This document shows positions 14,552 to 21,599 of a DNA stretch of 21,899 nucleotides, piece after piece. The position numbers and the translations under genes were made by a program. The notes under the pieces are model-generated. The model saw nothing but the letters and a program-made list of their open reading frames with translations. It had not been told where the DNA came from and made no database searches. Source of the DNA: a virus; the IMG/VR virus record IMGVR_UViG_3300030329_004383, positions 1-21,899 of that record, one strand, 5' to 3'. Position 1 is the stretch's first letter, and each line of letters begins with the position of its first letter.

Positions 14552-15195
14552 ACATATATTTGTGCCACCCAAGCAGGGGCAGGCCGGACATGGCGGCCGA
14601 CTGCATAAAAGACTGGAAAAGCAAGGCGCAGGCGCCCGATAAAATAAGGCACTTTCTTTCACTGGACGCAGACGACCCCACCAGAAGCCTTTACCCTGAA
14701 GCAGATGAAACCTTGATCAATGAAAACGCCGGCATGGTGCAGGCAATAAACAGGCTGCTGCCTTTGTGCGAAGATGAAAACGGCTTGCTGGTTACCCTTT
14801 ACGATGACTTTAGCCCGCCCGAACGGTGGGACAGGTGGCTGGCTGGATTGATAAAAGCCAAAGGCGCCGGCGTTGTTTTCGTGGATTGCTGCAATCACCA
14901 GTTGCAAACCATCCAAATTGGCAGCGTTTCAGTTTTTAAAAGATGGGGCTACGTGTTGCACCCAGAGTATAAATCAATGTTTAGCGACAACGATTTTACT
15001 GAACACGCCACCACGGACGAAAGCACCACCGTGATCGATGCAAGGTTTGCCCTGCTTTTCGAGCATTCGCACCCAGTCATCACTGGACGTGACGAAGACA
15101 TGGATGAAACTTACAGGCGCACCAATGCGCAAGACCGTTATGACCAAGGCGCCGCCATACTTGAAAAACGCCGCGCCAACAACTTTGCCGCATGA
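14548..15195 (+). CDS. Glycosyltransferase-like protein (GT-A fold)
   Basis: The product is 215 residues and starts with a strand and loop typical of GT-A enzymes (NIYLCHPSRGRPDMAADC). It has FLSLDADDP (37-44), YDDFSPPERWD (85-95) with an acidic pair likely to bind metal, and SDNDFTEHA (146-154), which resembles the DN-F-E-A loop of phage and bacterial GT2-type enzymes. ATG 14548, in the ATGA overlap, is preferred. An upstream ATG (14497) adds 17 residues inside the previous gene. It is the last clear glycan gene of the cassette; the next gene starts in an ATGA overlap. Confidence 0.68.
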   Translation: MNIYLCHPSRGRPDMAADCIKDWKSKAQAPDKIRHFLSLDADDPTRSLYPEADETLINENAGMVQAINRLLPLCEDENGLLVTLYDDFSPPERWDRWLAGLIKAKGAGVVFVDCCNHQLQTIQIGSVSVFKRWGYVLHPEYKSMFSDNDFTEHATTDESTTVIDARFALLFEHSHPVITGRDEDMDETYRRTNAQDRYDQGAAILEKRRANNFAA

Positions 15196-15431
15196 TTGAA
15201 ACTTGCGACACAGACTTGGCAGCGGCAGCCATTGGGTGTGGCTATGCCCTTGCCGAACCGGCAACCATACGCAAAGGCAATCGCGTGTTTTGGCGCATCG
15301 AAACGGATGAAGATTTGCAAACGAAGTTTTACGTTGGCGCCAAGGGTGATCTGGCTGTGGCCAAGCGTGTTTTGGATGCCAAAAAATACCTGCTTAGTAA
15401 GGTAAAAGGGAAGTTGACGAATCTGCCATAA
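15192..15431 (+). CDS. Small protein, DUF5659-like
   Basis: The product is 79 residues: an N-terminal helix-loop (TDLAAAAIGCGYALAEPATI), a strand (RVFWRIETDED), then FYVGAKGDLAVAKRVLDAKK and a helix. This order of a helical 'AA...G' start, a 'VFFxFE' strand and a 'Y..G...V.A...A.K.L' end recalls DUF5659, a small domain seen in phage and environmental bacteria. The match is by pattern only and is weak. It sits at the junction between the last glycosyltransferase (ATGA overlap) and the tail module, so it could belong to either. Confidence 0.6.
   Translation: MIETCDTDLAAAAIGCGYALAEPATIRKGNRVFWRIETDEDLQTKFYVGAKGDLAVAKRVLDAKKYLLSKVKGKLTNLP
15414..15421 (+). promoter_or_regulatory. TTGACGAA element before the first tail-module gene
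   Basis: TTGACGAA begins 22 bases before the ATG at 15436 and overlaps the end of the preceding gene. The element matches the copies at 4324, 6168, 6743 and 21260. It is the first after the glycan cassette, whose internal junctions lack it. Confidence 0.35.
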
Positions 15432-15435
15432 CTAA

Positions 15436-15792
15436 ATGGCAGTAGTAAAACACAGTACAACCGCAGCATTCGGCATCGAGGCAAGCCCTTTGACCATAGG
15501 GGCAAACACTTTCGTGGCCGAATCAATGACCTTTTCACGTGTCGGCAATCGCGTAGATATAGCAGACAGCAATGGGGCAGTGACAGGTGTGGCCGTAGTT
15601 TCGGCCATCACCGAAGGTTCTTGCACCGTTCAGCTTGCGACTGAAACAACGCCGATTCCAACCGTTGGCGCCACCTTTGCGCTTTCCGGCACTCGTAATG
15701 ATGGTACGTACATCATAACGAATTCCGAAACGGCCGATAGCCAAGGCGAGTTCAGCAAAGTTTCTTTAAACTTCTTTGCTTCCTTAGACTAA
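15436..15792 (+). CDS. Small probable virion protein of unknown function
   Basis: The product is 118 residues, rich in Ala, Thr, Ser and Val and beta-rich throughout (VDIADSNGAVTGVAVVSAIT; CTVQLATETTPIPTVGATFA). It has no membrane segment or catalytic motif. The gene has the spacing and composition of a virion structural protein and lies before the tail chaperone and tape measure genes, where a tail tube or decoration protein often lies. It is shorter than most tube proteins. The family is not recognised. Confidence 0.68.
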   Translation: MAVVKHSTTAAFGIEASPLTIGANTFVAESMTFSRVGNRVDIADSNGAVTGVAVVSAITEGSCTVQLATETTPIPTVGATFALSGTRNDGTYIITNSETADSQGEFSKVSLNFFASLD

Positions 15793-15803
15793 GGGCGCAC
15801 GCA

Positions 15804-16391
15804 ATGGCTCGCGACTGGGCAGAAGTCGCAGCGCAAATTGCGGCTAACAGGGTCAAAGACCGCGAGGCGCGCATCTGTGCCTTGCTTGGCGTTTGCGAAG
15901 ATTGCGCCGGATTACCTGCCGACCCTTTGACCTTTAGAAAACTGTTGCTGCTAGAATACGCAGACAACAAGTTTATCACTGGTGGCGAAGTTACACCACA
16001 AGACGTGATCCAGTTGCTGTGGGTTATTTCGCCGCAGTATAGCAAAAGCCAGAAAAGCGCGCGTGCCTTTTCGCAAAAGATCGGCGGCATGGAAATGGAA
16101 GCCACGGTGGAATCCATTATTGAATGGGTGACCGGCCAATTGCGCGACCTGCCGAAAGGAAAGGCAACCGGCGAGGTTTCCGGCCGTGTTTGGCTTGCTC
16201 AATACGTTGACATTTTTGCCAGTGAATATGGGTGGACTGATGAAAAAATCATGGACACGCCACTACTGCGCCTGGGCGCCTACAAAAGCGAAATAGTGGC
16301 AAGGCTAAGTGGTGAAACCTACAAGGAACCAAGCGCAGCCAACGAGGACAGGATCAAGGGCGATTGGCTGCGGGAAATAAACAGGAACTAA
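15804..16391 (+). CDS. Probable tail assembly chaperone
   Basis: The product is 195 residues, mostly helical and acidic, and lies directly upstream of the tape measure gene, the usual place for chaperones that bind the tape measure. The sequence holds ADPLTFRKLLLLEYADN, then a helical VTPQDVIQLLWVIS, and near the C-terminus YGWTDEKIMDTPLLRLGAYK, a pattern like that of other tail chaperones. There is no obvious slippery sequence or overlapping G/T-type frameshift extension; the next gene starts one base after the stop. An AAGGG about seven bases before the ATG could act as a Shine-Dalgarno. The role is inferred from order and composition. Confidence 0.65.
   Translation: MARDWAEVAAQIAANRVKDREARICALLGVCEDCAGLPADPLTFRKLLLLEYADNKFITGGEVTPQDVIQLLWVISPQYSKSQKSARAFSQKIGGMEMEATVESIIEWVTGQLRDLPKGKATGEVSGRVWLAQYVDIFASEYGWTDEKIMDTPLLRLGAYKSEIVARLSGETYKEPSAANEDRIKGDWLREINRN
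16383..16386 (+). promoter_or_regulatory. Shine-Dalgarno-like AGGA before the tape measure gene
   Basis: AGGA lies six bases before the ATG at 16393, overlapping the end of the preceding gene. It is one of the few clear Shine-Dalgarno-like sites in a window where most starts lack one. Confidence 0.5.
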
Positions 16392-16392
16392 A

Positions 16393-19038
16393 ATGGCGAA
16401 TTTGGGCATATTGGCAAAGCTTGGGGTTGATTCGACTTCCCTGAAAGCCGGCCTTGTTTCGGCCAAGAAAAGCGTTGCCGACTTTGCCAAAAGCGCCGGC
16501 GGCATGTTGCTTGGTTTAGCTGGGGCGGCAGGATTTGGGGCAGTGATTCGCAGTGCCATTTCCTTTGGTTCCACCATGTCAGACCTAGCAGACAGGACTG
16601 GCACCACCGTTGAAGAATTTGGCGCCTTGCGTGACATTGCAAGGGATGCCGGCGTGCAGCAATCAGTGCTGGAACGTGGCTTGCGAAACGTGGCGCTGCG
16701 AGCGCAAGAGGCAGTGGACGGTAATAAGGATTATGGCGAAGCCTTGGAACGGTTGGGCATCAATGCCAAAAAGTTCGTGGGCTTAAGCACGGCCGATAAG
16801 TTTGAAGCCATTGCCATTGCCGTTAATGACGCAAAAAACAAAAGCCAAGCTTTTGCAGATTCAGCGAAAATTCTTGGTGAAAAAGCTGGGCCACAGTTAA
16901 CCGAAGTTTTGCGGCGCTTGAAAAGTGAAGGGCTGGACGAAATCAAAAAGGGTTTGATGGAAAGCGGCGCCATAATGGATGGCGAAACCGCAGCAGCCTT
17001 GGACGGTCTGGAAGATGACCTGCAACGATTCAAGGACACGGTGGTTATTACGTCCGGCAAACTGCTTACCAAGATGATGCCCACGCTGAAATCAGTGGCC
17101 GGCACCATTGGCAACTTGTTTAAAGCGATTGCGCCAACGGTTATAGTTTTAAGCAAGCTGGCCGCAATTGTGTTGGTGGTCAAAGGCACAATGATGGCTG
17201 CGACCGTAGCCGCAAAAGCATACGCGGCAGTTCAGCTTTTATTGACCAACGGATTGAAAAAGGCGCGTGCTGCAATGATTGCTTTCAATGCTGCCATGAG
17301 GGCCAACCCAATCGGCGCGGCAATTGCCGTAATTTTGGCTGCCGTGGCTGCCTACAAGTTGTTTTTTGGTGGCATGAGTAAAACCGAAAAAGCGGCCAAC
17401 GCACTGAAAGACGAAATCGAAAGCCTTAAAGAAGAGCAAGAAAAGTATAAACAAGAAACCGAAGAAACCAAAAGCCGTGTCGATGCTCTGCGCAAGTCCA
17501 TGCAGGAACTGCGCAAAGAGTATGAACAAGCGGACATGACCAACCCGGAAATCATCGAGCAGAACACTAAAGAGCTTAAGCAAAACAATTCCAAAATAGA
17601 CACACTAAAAAAGCAGATCAAGGAACAGCAAAAACTGGCAGCTGAAGCAAAGATTACCCAGCAGGTTGCCAATGAGGCAGCCATTGCGCTTTTAAGGGCA
17701 GGTGAAGGCAGGGACGAAAAGGCTGTAATAATGAACTCGAAGGCTTATTTGCGAAGCGTTCGAGATTCCGAGAACGCCACCATAGACCTAAACAAAGCAG
17801 AGGCTGCGCACGTTGCACTGGTTGAAGAACTAACCGAACTGCAAAAGGAAAATCTGATCCTTGGCCAGAAAACGGAAACCCTGAAAAAAGAACATGCCGC
17901 CGACACGGCAGAGGCGAATGAAAAAAGCATCAAGTCGCAAAAGGAACTGGAAAGCATCTTACAGGATATCAACAAGGAACATAAACTAAGCAAAGACGCG
18001 CAGGCCAAACTTGCAGATGACGCTGAAAAGTTGCCGGAACTAATGAAGGAACAGGCACGCCTTGCGATGCTTGTAAAGGAAGGCCACAAATTAACCGTTT
18101 CCGAAAGTGAACAGTTGATTGCCCGCCAAAAGGAAATCTTGCGAATTCAGGGCGCAATGGCCGGCGAAGCGAAACGCCTAGCCGACATTGAAAGCCAGCG
18201 AGTCAAAGACCTTCAAAATGACTTGAAGGTGGCGCGGCAAGATGAACTGAATATGGTCAGGAACTTAGTTGGCGAACTGCGCAACGCCGCCAATGAAGAA
18301 GAAAGAAAAGCGAAGGCCGCCAAGGATGCCGCCCAGGCTAAAGAAAAAGAAGTGGCCGACCTACGCAAAGAGTTGGCCGGCGCCGAAAAGGGTTTAGACC
18401 CTTTCCGCAAGTTCTTTGCCGTTGACCCCAATTTGCGTGGTGGTGGTGGTGGCGTGCGCGCCAACACTGCTGCAATGGCTCGCGAATTTCGCAAACTTAG
18501 GCGCGAAGGTGACTTGCCGGAAATCTTGGACGCAGAGGGAAAAGGCACCGGCAAGCGTGTTAGGACACTGCGCGAATTTCAGGAACACATCATTGCGCAG
18601 GCCAAGGCAGCCAAAAAGCAAAGGGATGATATAGTGGCGCGAGGCAAGGCCGCAAAGGCTGAAGCCGCAAAGCTGCGAGCCGACCAGAAAGCCCATGAAG
18701 AAAAGTTGGCTGGTATAAAAGAAAAGGTGCAGAAAAAGGAACGCGCCATTTTAAAGATGCGCGAAAAGTTGCAAGACAAGGAACTGCGGAATTTGAAAGA
18801 ACTACGGAAGGCGCGCAAGGATTTGGAAAACGTTTTGAAGCAGGCAGAAAAGGGTGTGAACGTTGTTGTTCGCGGCCAGCAATTCGGCAAGCCGGCAGCC
18901 GGCCAAGTGGTGGCAGTGAACGTGCCGAAACCTGTGGTAACGGTTCAAGGTGATAACAACTTCCGCGATGACATTGCAAGCGAAGCCACGGCCAGACGAA
19001 CGGCAGAGGCGCTTGAAGGTAAATTTGTAAATCAATAA
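16393..19038 (+). CDS. Tape measure protein
   Basis: This 881-residue protein should set tail length and occupy the tail lumen. The N-terminal domain (about 1-230) is typical: LGVDSTSLKAGLVSAKKSV, then DLADRTGTTVEEFGALRDIA. Two hydrophobic stretches follow, at about 244-286 and 306-325, like the membrane-active parts of many tape measures. Long coiled coils with charged heptads cover about 330-545, 560-665 and 700-840, separated by a Gly5 run near 680. The C-terminus (about 845-881) is a compact segment. At roughly 1.5 angstroms per residue for a helical rod the tail would be on the order of 130 nm, but that ratio varies between phages and this is an estimate only. The start one base after the chaperone stop suggests coupled translation. 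Confidence 0.95.
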   Translation: MANLGILAKLGVDSTSLKAGLVSAKKSVADFAKSAGGMLLGLAGAAGFGAVIRSAISFGSTMSDLADRTGTTVEEFGALRDIARDAGVQQSVLERGLRNVALRAQEAVDGNKDYGEALERLGINAKKFVGLSTADKFEAIAIAVNDAKNKSQAFADSAKILGEKAGPQLTEVLRRLKSEGLDEIKKGLMESGAIMDGETAAALDGLEDDLQRFKDTVVITSGKLLTKMMPTLKSVAGTIGNLFKAIAPTVIVLSKLAAIVLVVKGTMMAATVAAKAYAAVQLLLTNGLKKARAAMIAFNAAMRANPIGAAIAVILAAVAAYKLFFGGMSKTEKAANALKDEIESLKEEQEKYKQETEETKSRVDALRKSMQELRKEYEQADMTNPEIIEQNTKELKQNNSKIDTLKKQIKEQQKLAAEAKITQQVANEAAIALLRAGEGRDEKAVIMNSKAYLRSVRDSENATIDLNKAEAAHVALVEELTELQKENLILGQKTETLKKEHAADTAEANEKSIKSQKELESILQDINKEHKLSKDAQAKLADDAEKLPELMKEQARLAMLVKEGHKLTVSESEQLIARQKEILRIQGAMAGEAKRLADIESQRVKDLQNDLKVARQDELNMVRNLVGELRNAANEEERKAKAAKDAAQAKEKEVADLRKELAGAEKGLDPFRKFFAVDPNLRGGGGGVRANTAAMAREFRKLRREGDLPEILDAEGKGTGKRVRTLREFQEHIIAQAKAAKKQRDDIVARGKAAKAEAAKLRADQKAHEEKLAGIKEKVQKKERAILKMREKLQDKELRNLKELRKARKDLENVLKQAEKGVNVVVRGQQFGKPAAGQVVAVNVPKPVVTVQGDNNFRDDIASEATARRTAEALEGKFVNQ

Positions 19039-19043
19039 ACATC

Positions 19044-19856
19044 ATGGCCACACCAGTATATTCAAACATAGGAGCGACCGCGATAAGGACAGGCGCGCCC
19101 AAGACGCGCTTGCCTTTCCAAAGTCACAACAGTTGCCAAATTGTTGATGAAGATTACGTGCAGAAAAGCAGCGCATTTTCCAACGCCGCGCGGCTAAGTT
19201 CCAGCGCCCTGCCAACGGCCAGCGTGGCCTTGGATGGGTCAGGACACTTGGATAGTATAACCATAACCAGCGCCGGCAGTGGTTACACCAGTCCACCAAG
19301 TATTACGGTAAATGGTGACGGCGCAGCGGCCGTGGTCAGCGCGGTCTTGGAAGGTGACAAACTATCAAGCATTGCCATCACCAATGCTGGCAATAGCTAC
19401 ACAACGGCCACGCTAACCATTGCCGCGCCCACTTCCAGCAAGGCGTGGTTGAGGTCAGACACAAACCCTGACGCAATCCTAGTGGCTGAAAGCGGCACCA
19501 CCGGCATTGGTTGCGGCCTGCTTAAATTTACGCGCACTTTTTCGGAAATACCACCGCAGCGAATTGAGTATGAGCAAGTTTCATATCAGCAGCCTGCCCT
19601 TTATTCCACTGCATCAGTTGAGTCTAAGCCGGGTTTTACGGCACTGACTTTAGCCAAAGTAACTTATGATTATTTCTTAACGGCCACCGTGACCGACATA
19701 CCGCTGGCCACAGCCACGCAAGTGACTGAAAAAACGCCCACGGTCATGAACAGTGTCGGCGGCAACGTCGTTCTTGCTAATGATGATTCTTTAAGCCGCT
19801 GGATGGGTGACATCTGGGAACGCAAAAAAGTTGAGGTGACCATTCAGTCAGCATGA
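19044..19856 (+). CDS. Minor tail-type protein with beta repeats
   Basis: The product is 270 residues. Residues about 68-128 hold two repeats: LDSITITSAGSGYTSPPSIT and LSSIAITNAGNSYTTATLTI, each followed by a short beta segment. This AG-x-GYT repeat is common in phage tail and adhesin-like proteins, where it makes a small beta module. The rest is beta-rich, with YYDFLT- and LATATQ-like strands and a final SRWMGDIWERKKVEVTI. It lies right after the tape measure, the place of distal tail or hub-linked proteins, but I do not recognise a distal tail fold. It begins five bases after the tape measure stop and ends in an ATGA overlap. Confidence 0.68.
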   Translation: MATPVYSNIGATAIRTGAPKTRLPFQSHNSCQIVDEDYVQKSSAFSNAARLSSSALPTASVALDGSGHLDSITITSAGSGYTSPPSITVNGDGAAAVVSAVLEGDKLSSIAITNAGNSYTTATLTIAAPTSSKAWLRSDTNPDAILVAESGTTGIGCGLLKFTRTFSEIPPQRIEYEQVSYQQPALYSTASVESKPGFTALTLAKVTYDYFLTATVTDIPLATATQVTEKTPTVMNSVGGNVVLANDDSLSRWMGDIWERKKVEVTIQSA

Positions 19857-20140
19857 GCCTAAGCCCTAATTTAAAGTTCAGCGCGGCCGAAAGCTTTTCG
19901 CCTGGGACTTTCCCCACCTTTTTGGAATCGGAACAGGCGCAAAAGGTGCGCAATTTCATTATGGCTTTCGACAAGTTCACCTTTGCCCTTGCCCCAGAGG
20001 GCAACAGCAAGACCTTGGAAAATAAGCTTTTGGTTTCTGAAAATGGGGCGATTTTGCAGCTGGGTTACGAGGAAAAGATTATTGAAATCTGCGAAACCGG
20101 CACAGTTGCCACCTACAAAATGTTAGTCAAAAGGGTCTGA
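19853..20140 (+). CDS. Small tail-module protein, unknown function
   Basis: The product is 95 residues with mixed composition: an N-terminal SPNLKFSAAESFSPGTFPT, a helix (EQAQKVRNFIMAFDKFTFA), and a C-terminal strand region (AILQLGYEEKIIEICETGTV). I do not recognise the family. The ATGA overlap with the previous gene and the TGATG overlap with the next support a real gene in the tail operon. Confidence 0.62.
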   Translation: MSLSPNLKFSAAESFSPGTFPTFLESEQAQKVRNFIMAFDKFTFALAPEGNSKTLENKLLVSENGAILQLGYEEKIIEICETGTVATYKMLVKRV

Positions 20141-20505
20141 TGGCCTATTTGCGCGGCGCAGATTGTGGCGATTGTTCCAACCCCAGCCCATGCGGCTGCT
20201 GCGGCACAATTGTAGTGGTAGATGATACCGGCGGCACCGTGGACTTTTCCGGCACCTATTACCGTGATGGCAGTTATGAGGACGAAGAAGGCACAAGCGC
20301 GCCCAAGTGGACACGCACCAGCCCAAGCACGGCCTACATACACCGGCAGGTTGAGTGGTGGACTATATCCACCGTGCTAGGCGAGTATGATCCCGGCCAC
20401 ACGCAATCAGAAACCGGCGAAATATCAGATTGCCCCACAGATTTAATCGAAGGCGAAGGCTTCTGGTATGATCCATCGAGGGAAGTGACTGTGGAATGCG
20501 CCTAA
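20140..20505 (+). CDS. Cysteine-rich small tail-module protein
   Basis: The product is 121 residues. The N-terminus has six closely spaced cysteines (C at about 9, 12, 18, 20 and 21, after MAYLRGAD), giving CGDC and CGCC motifs that could bind a metal. A beta-rich, Trp/Tyr-rich body follows (GTYYRDGSYEDEEGT; VEWWTISTVL), and two further cysteines lie near the C-terminus. The start shares one base with the previous stop (TGATG). I do not recognise the family; a small virion or tail-tip protein is possible. Confidence 0.6.
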   Translation: MAYLRGADCGDCSNPSPCGCCGTIVVVDDTGGTVDFSGTYYRDGSYEDEEGTSAPKWTRTSPSTAYIHRQVEWWTISTVLGEYDPGHTQSETGEISDCPTDLIEGEGFWYDPSREVTVECA

Positions 20506-20759
20506 TATTTCATGCCAAGCAACTGGCTGCCCTAGATCGAAAAGCGCAGGGCATTGCATCTGAAATCAAGGCCAAGGGTGAAAGCAGGGGCAGCATGGTT
20601 TTCATTGACCGCAAAATTTACCGCGAAACAAGGCGCAAACATGGCCTGCCAGTCGGATTGGGTGACACGATTGCAAAGGCAACCAAGGCAGTGGGAATTA
20701 AACCCTGCAAAGGCTGCCGCAAAAGACAGGCGAAATTAAACAGGCTTGTGCCGTATTGA
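20496..20759 (+). CDS. Small basic protein with C-terminal CxxC motif
   Basis: The product is 87 residues and basic. The final 34 residues (GLGDTIAKATKAVGIKPCKG, then CRKRQAKLNRLVPY) follow a short pattern seen in other phage tail-module proteins: a helix, KPC-x-x-C, a basic run and a short C-terminus. The paired cysteines could bind a metal or form a disulfide. The gene overlaps the previous one by ten bases. The function is unknown; the pattern is recalled, not searched. Confidence 0.58.
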   Translation: MRLIFHAKQLAALDRKAQGIASEIKAKGESRGSMVFIDRKIYRETRRKHGLPVGLGDTIAKATKAVGIKPCKGCRKRQAKLNRLVPY

Positions 20760-20777
20760 CCTTGCACCCTTTGACAA

Positions 20778-21263
20778 ATGGCCGCGCCAGATATTCCAAC
20801 AATTTACGACTTCGAAGGTGCCTTTGAAACATTGGCGAAAACCTTTCTGCAAGATGCCTTGACCCCAACGGTTACGGTAAACACTACCTTTAGTCAGGAC
20901 AACCTTGACACGCCGCGCATAGATTTGCGTTTTGAGGTTGGCGAAGCCCAGCCCGAAACCCTGCCCTTTGCAAACGTTGCCGGCGATACAGAAGAACACG
21001 TGGCTTATTCTGCGATTCTCGTTGCCGACGTTGTGACCGACAACGAATTTGACACGCAGGCAACGCATCGAAGCTTGCGCGCGCAGGTGCGCGATATATT
21101 CAGAAGGAACGGCAGCAACTGGACAACGGCCAGCTTGCCCTACCACGAATTTCGCCACATCCGGCCAAGTGGCACCGGCTACAGTACTGACGGCAACCTG
21201 CAAAGCAGCGAACTGAGGTTTGACCTGACTTTCAACATTAGGTCAGACGCTTTCCCATCTTGA
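20778..21263 (+). CDS. Tail-terminator-like / tail completion protein
   Basis: The product is 161 residues: an N-terminal helix (DFEGAFETLAKTFLQDAL), strands ending in RIDLRFEVGEAQP, a central helix (HRSLRAQVRDIFRRNGSNW), and a strand region (LPYHEFRHIRPSGTG, then LRFDLTFNIRSDAFP). The helix/strand order and the C-terminal 'f-I-sdAFP' ending recall small tail terminators (lambda gpU-like). The position after the tape measure is unusual for a terminator, which more often precedes it, so the role is tentative. Upstream bases 20760-20777 are non-coding. Confidence 0.5.
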   Translation: MAAPDIPTIYDFEGAFETLAKTFLQDALTPTVTVNTTFSQDNLDTPRIDLRFEVGEAQPETLPFANVAGDTEEHVAYSAILVADVVTDNEFDTQATHRSLRAQVRDIFRRNGSNWTTASLPYHEFRHIRPSGTGYSTDGNLQSSELRFDLTFNIRSDAFPS

Positions 21264-21268
21264 CGAAA
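21260..21268 (+). promoter_or_regulatory. TTGACGAAA element before a small structural gene
   Basis: TTGACGAAA begins 23 bases before the ATG at 21283 and includes the TGA stop of the preceding gene. It matches the copies at 4324 and 6168 exactly over nine bases. Confidence 0.35.
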
Positions 21269-21282
21269 GCGGCTTTAGTACC

Positions 21283-21597
21283 ATGCCAAGACCCATAAAT
21301 CATTCCACGCTTTTAAACGCTTCAACGGCCACGGTAAGCACCGCAAGCGCCACCTTTGTCGAAGCCAGAAACCAGCTTTACCACACCTTTTGCATTACGA
21401 CTGGCGGCACTGTGTCAGGCACTTTGAGTGTCTTGCATAAAACGCCAAACGGCAACAGTGCAGCCATCCACGAAGAAGCCTTGACCACGGCCACCACTAA
21501 ATTCGTTTTTCTGACCGGCCAGCTTGAGCAAGTAGGCGTGGCAGTGCCGACTTATTCCACCGGCACTTTCGGGGTTGAGTACTACGCAGGCTGTTAG
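21283..21597 (+). CDS. Small beta-rich structural protein, unknown
   Basis: The product is 104 residues, rich in Thr, Ser and Ala and almost entirely beta: STLLNASTATVSTASATFVE, then FCITTGGTVSGTLSVLHKTP, ending FGVEYYAGC. This is the composition of a small virion or fibre-associated protein. No family is recognised. The stop (TAG) is two bases before the ATG of the next gene. Confidence 0.65.
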   Translation: MPRPINHSTLLNASTATVSTASATFVEARNQLYHTFCITTGGTVSGTLSVLHKTPNGNSAAIHEEALTTATTKFVFLTGQLEQVGVAVPTYSTGTFGVEYYAGC

Positions 21598-21599
21598 CC

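Noticed and set aside
8687-15195. Legionaminic or pseudaminic acid pathway
   Set aside because: These need a dehydratase, an aminotransferase and an acetyltransferase that are not among the genes here; the three-gene set fits neuraminate. Host genes could still supply them.
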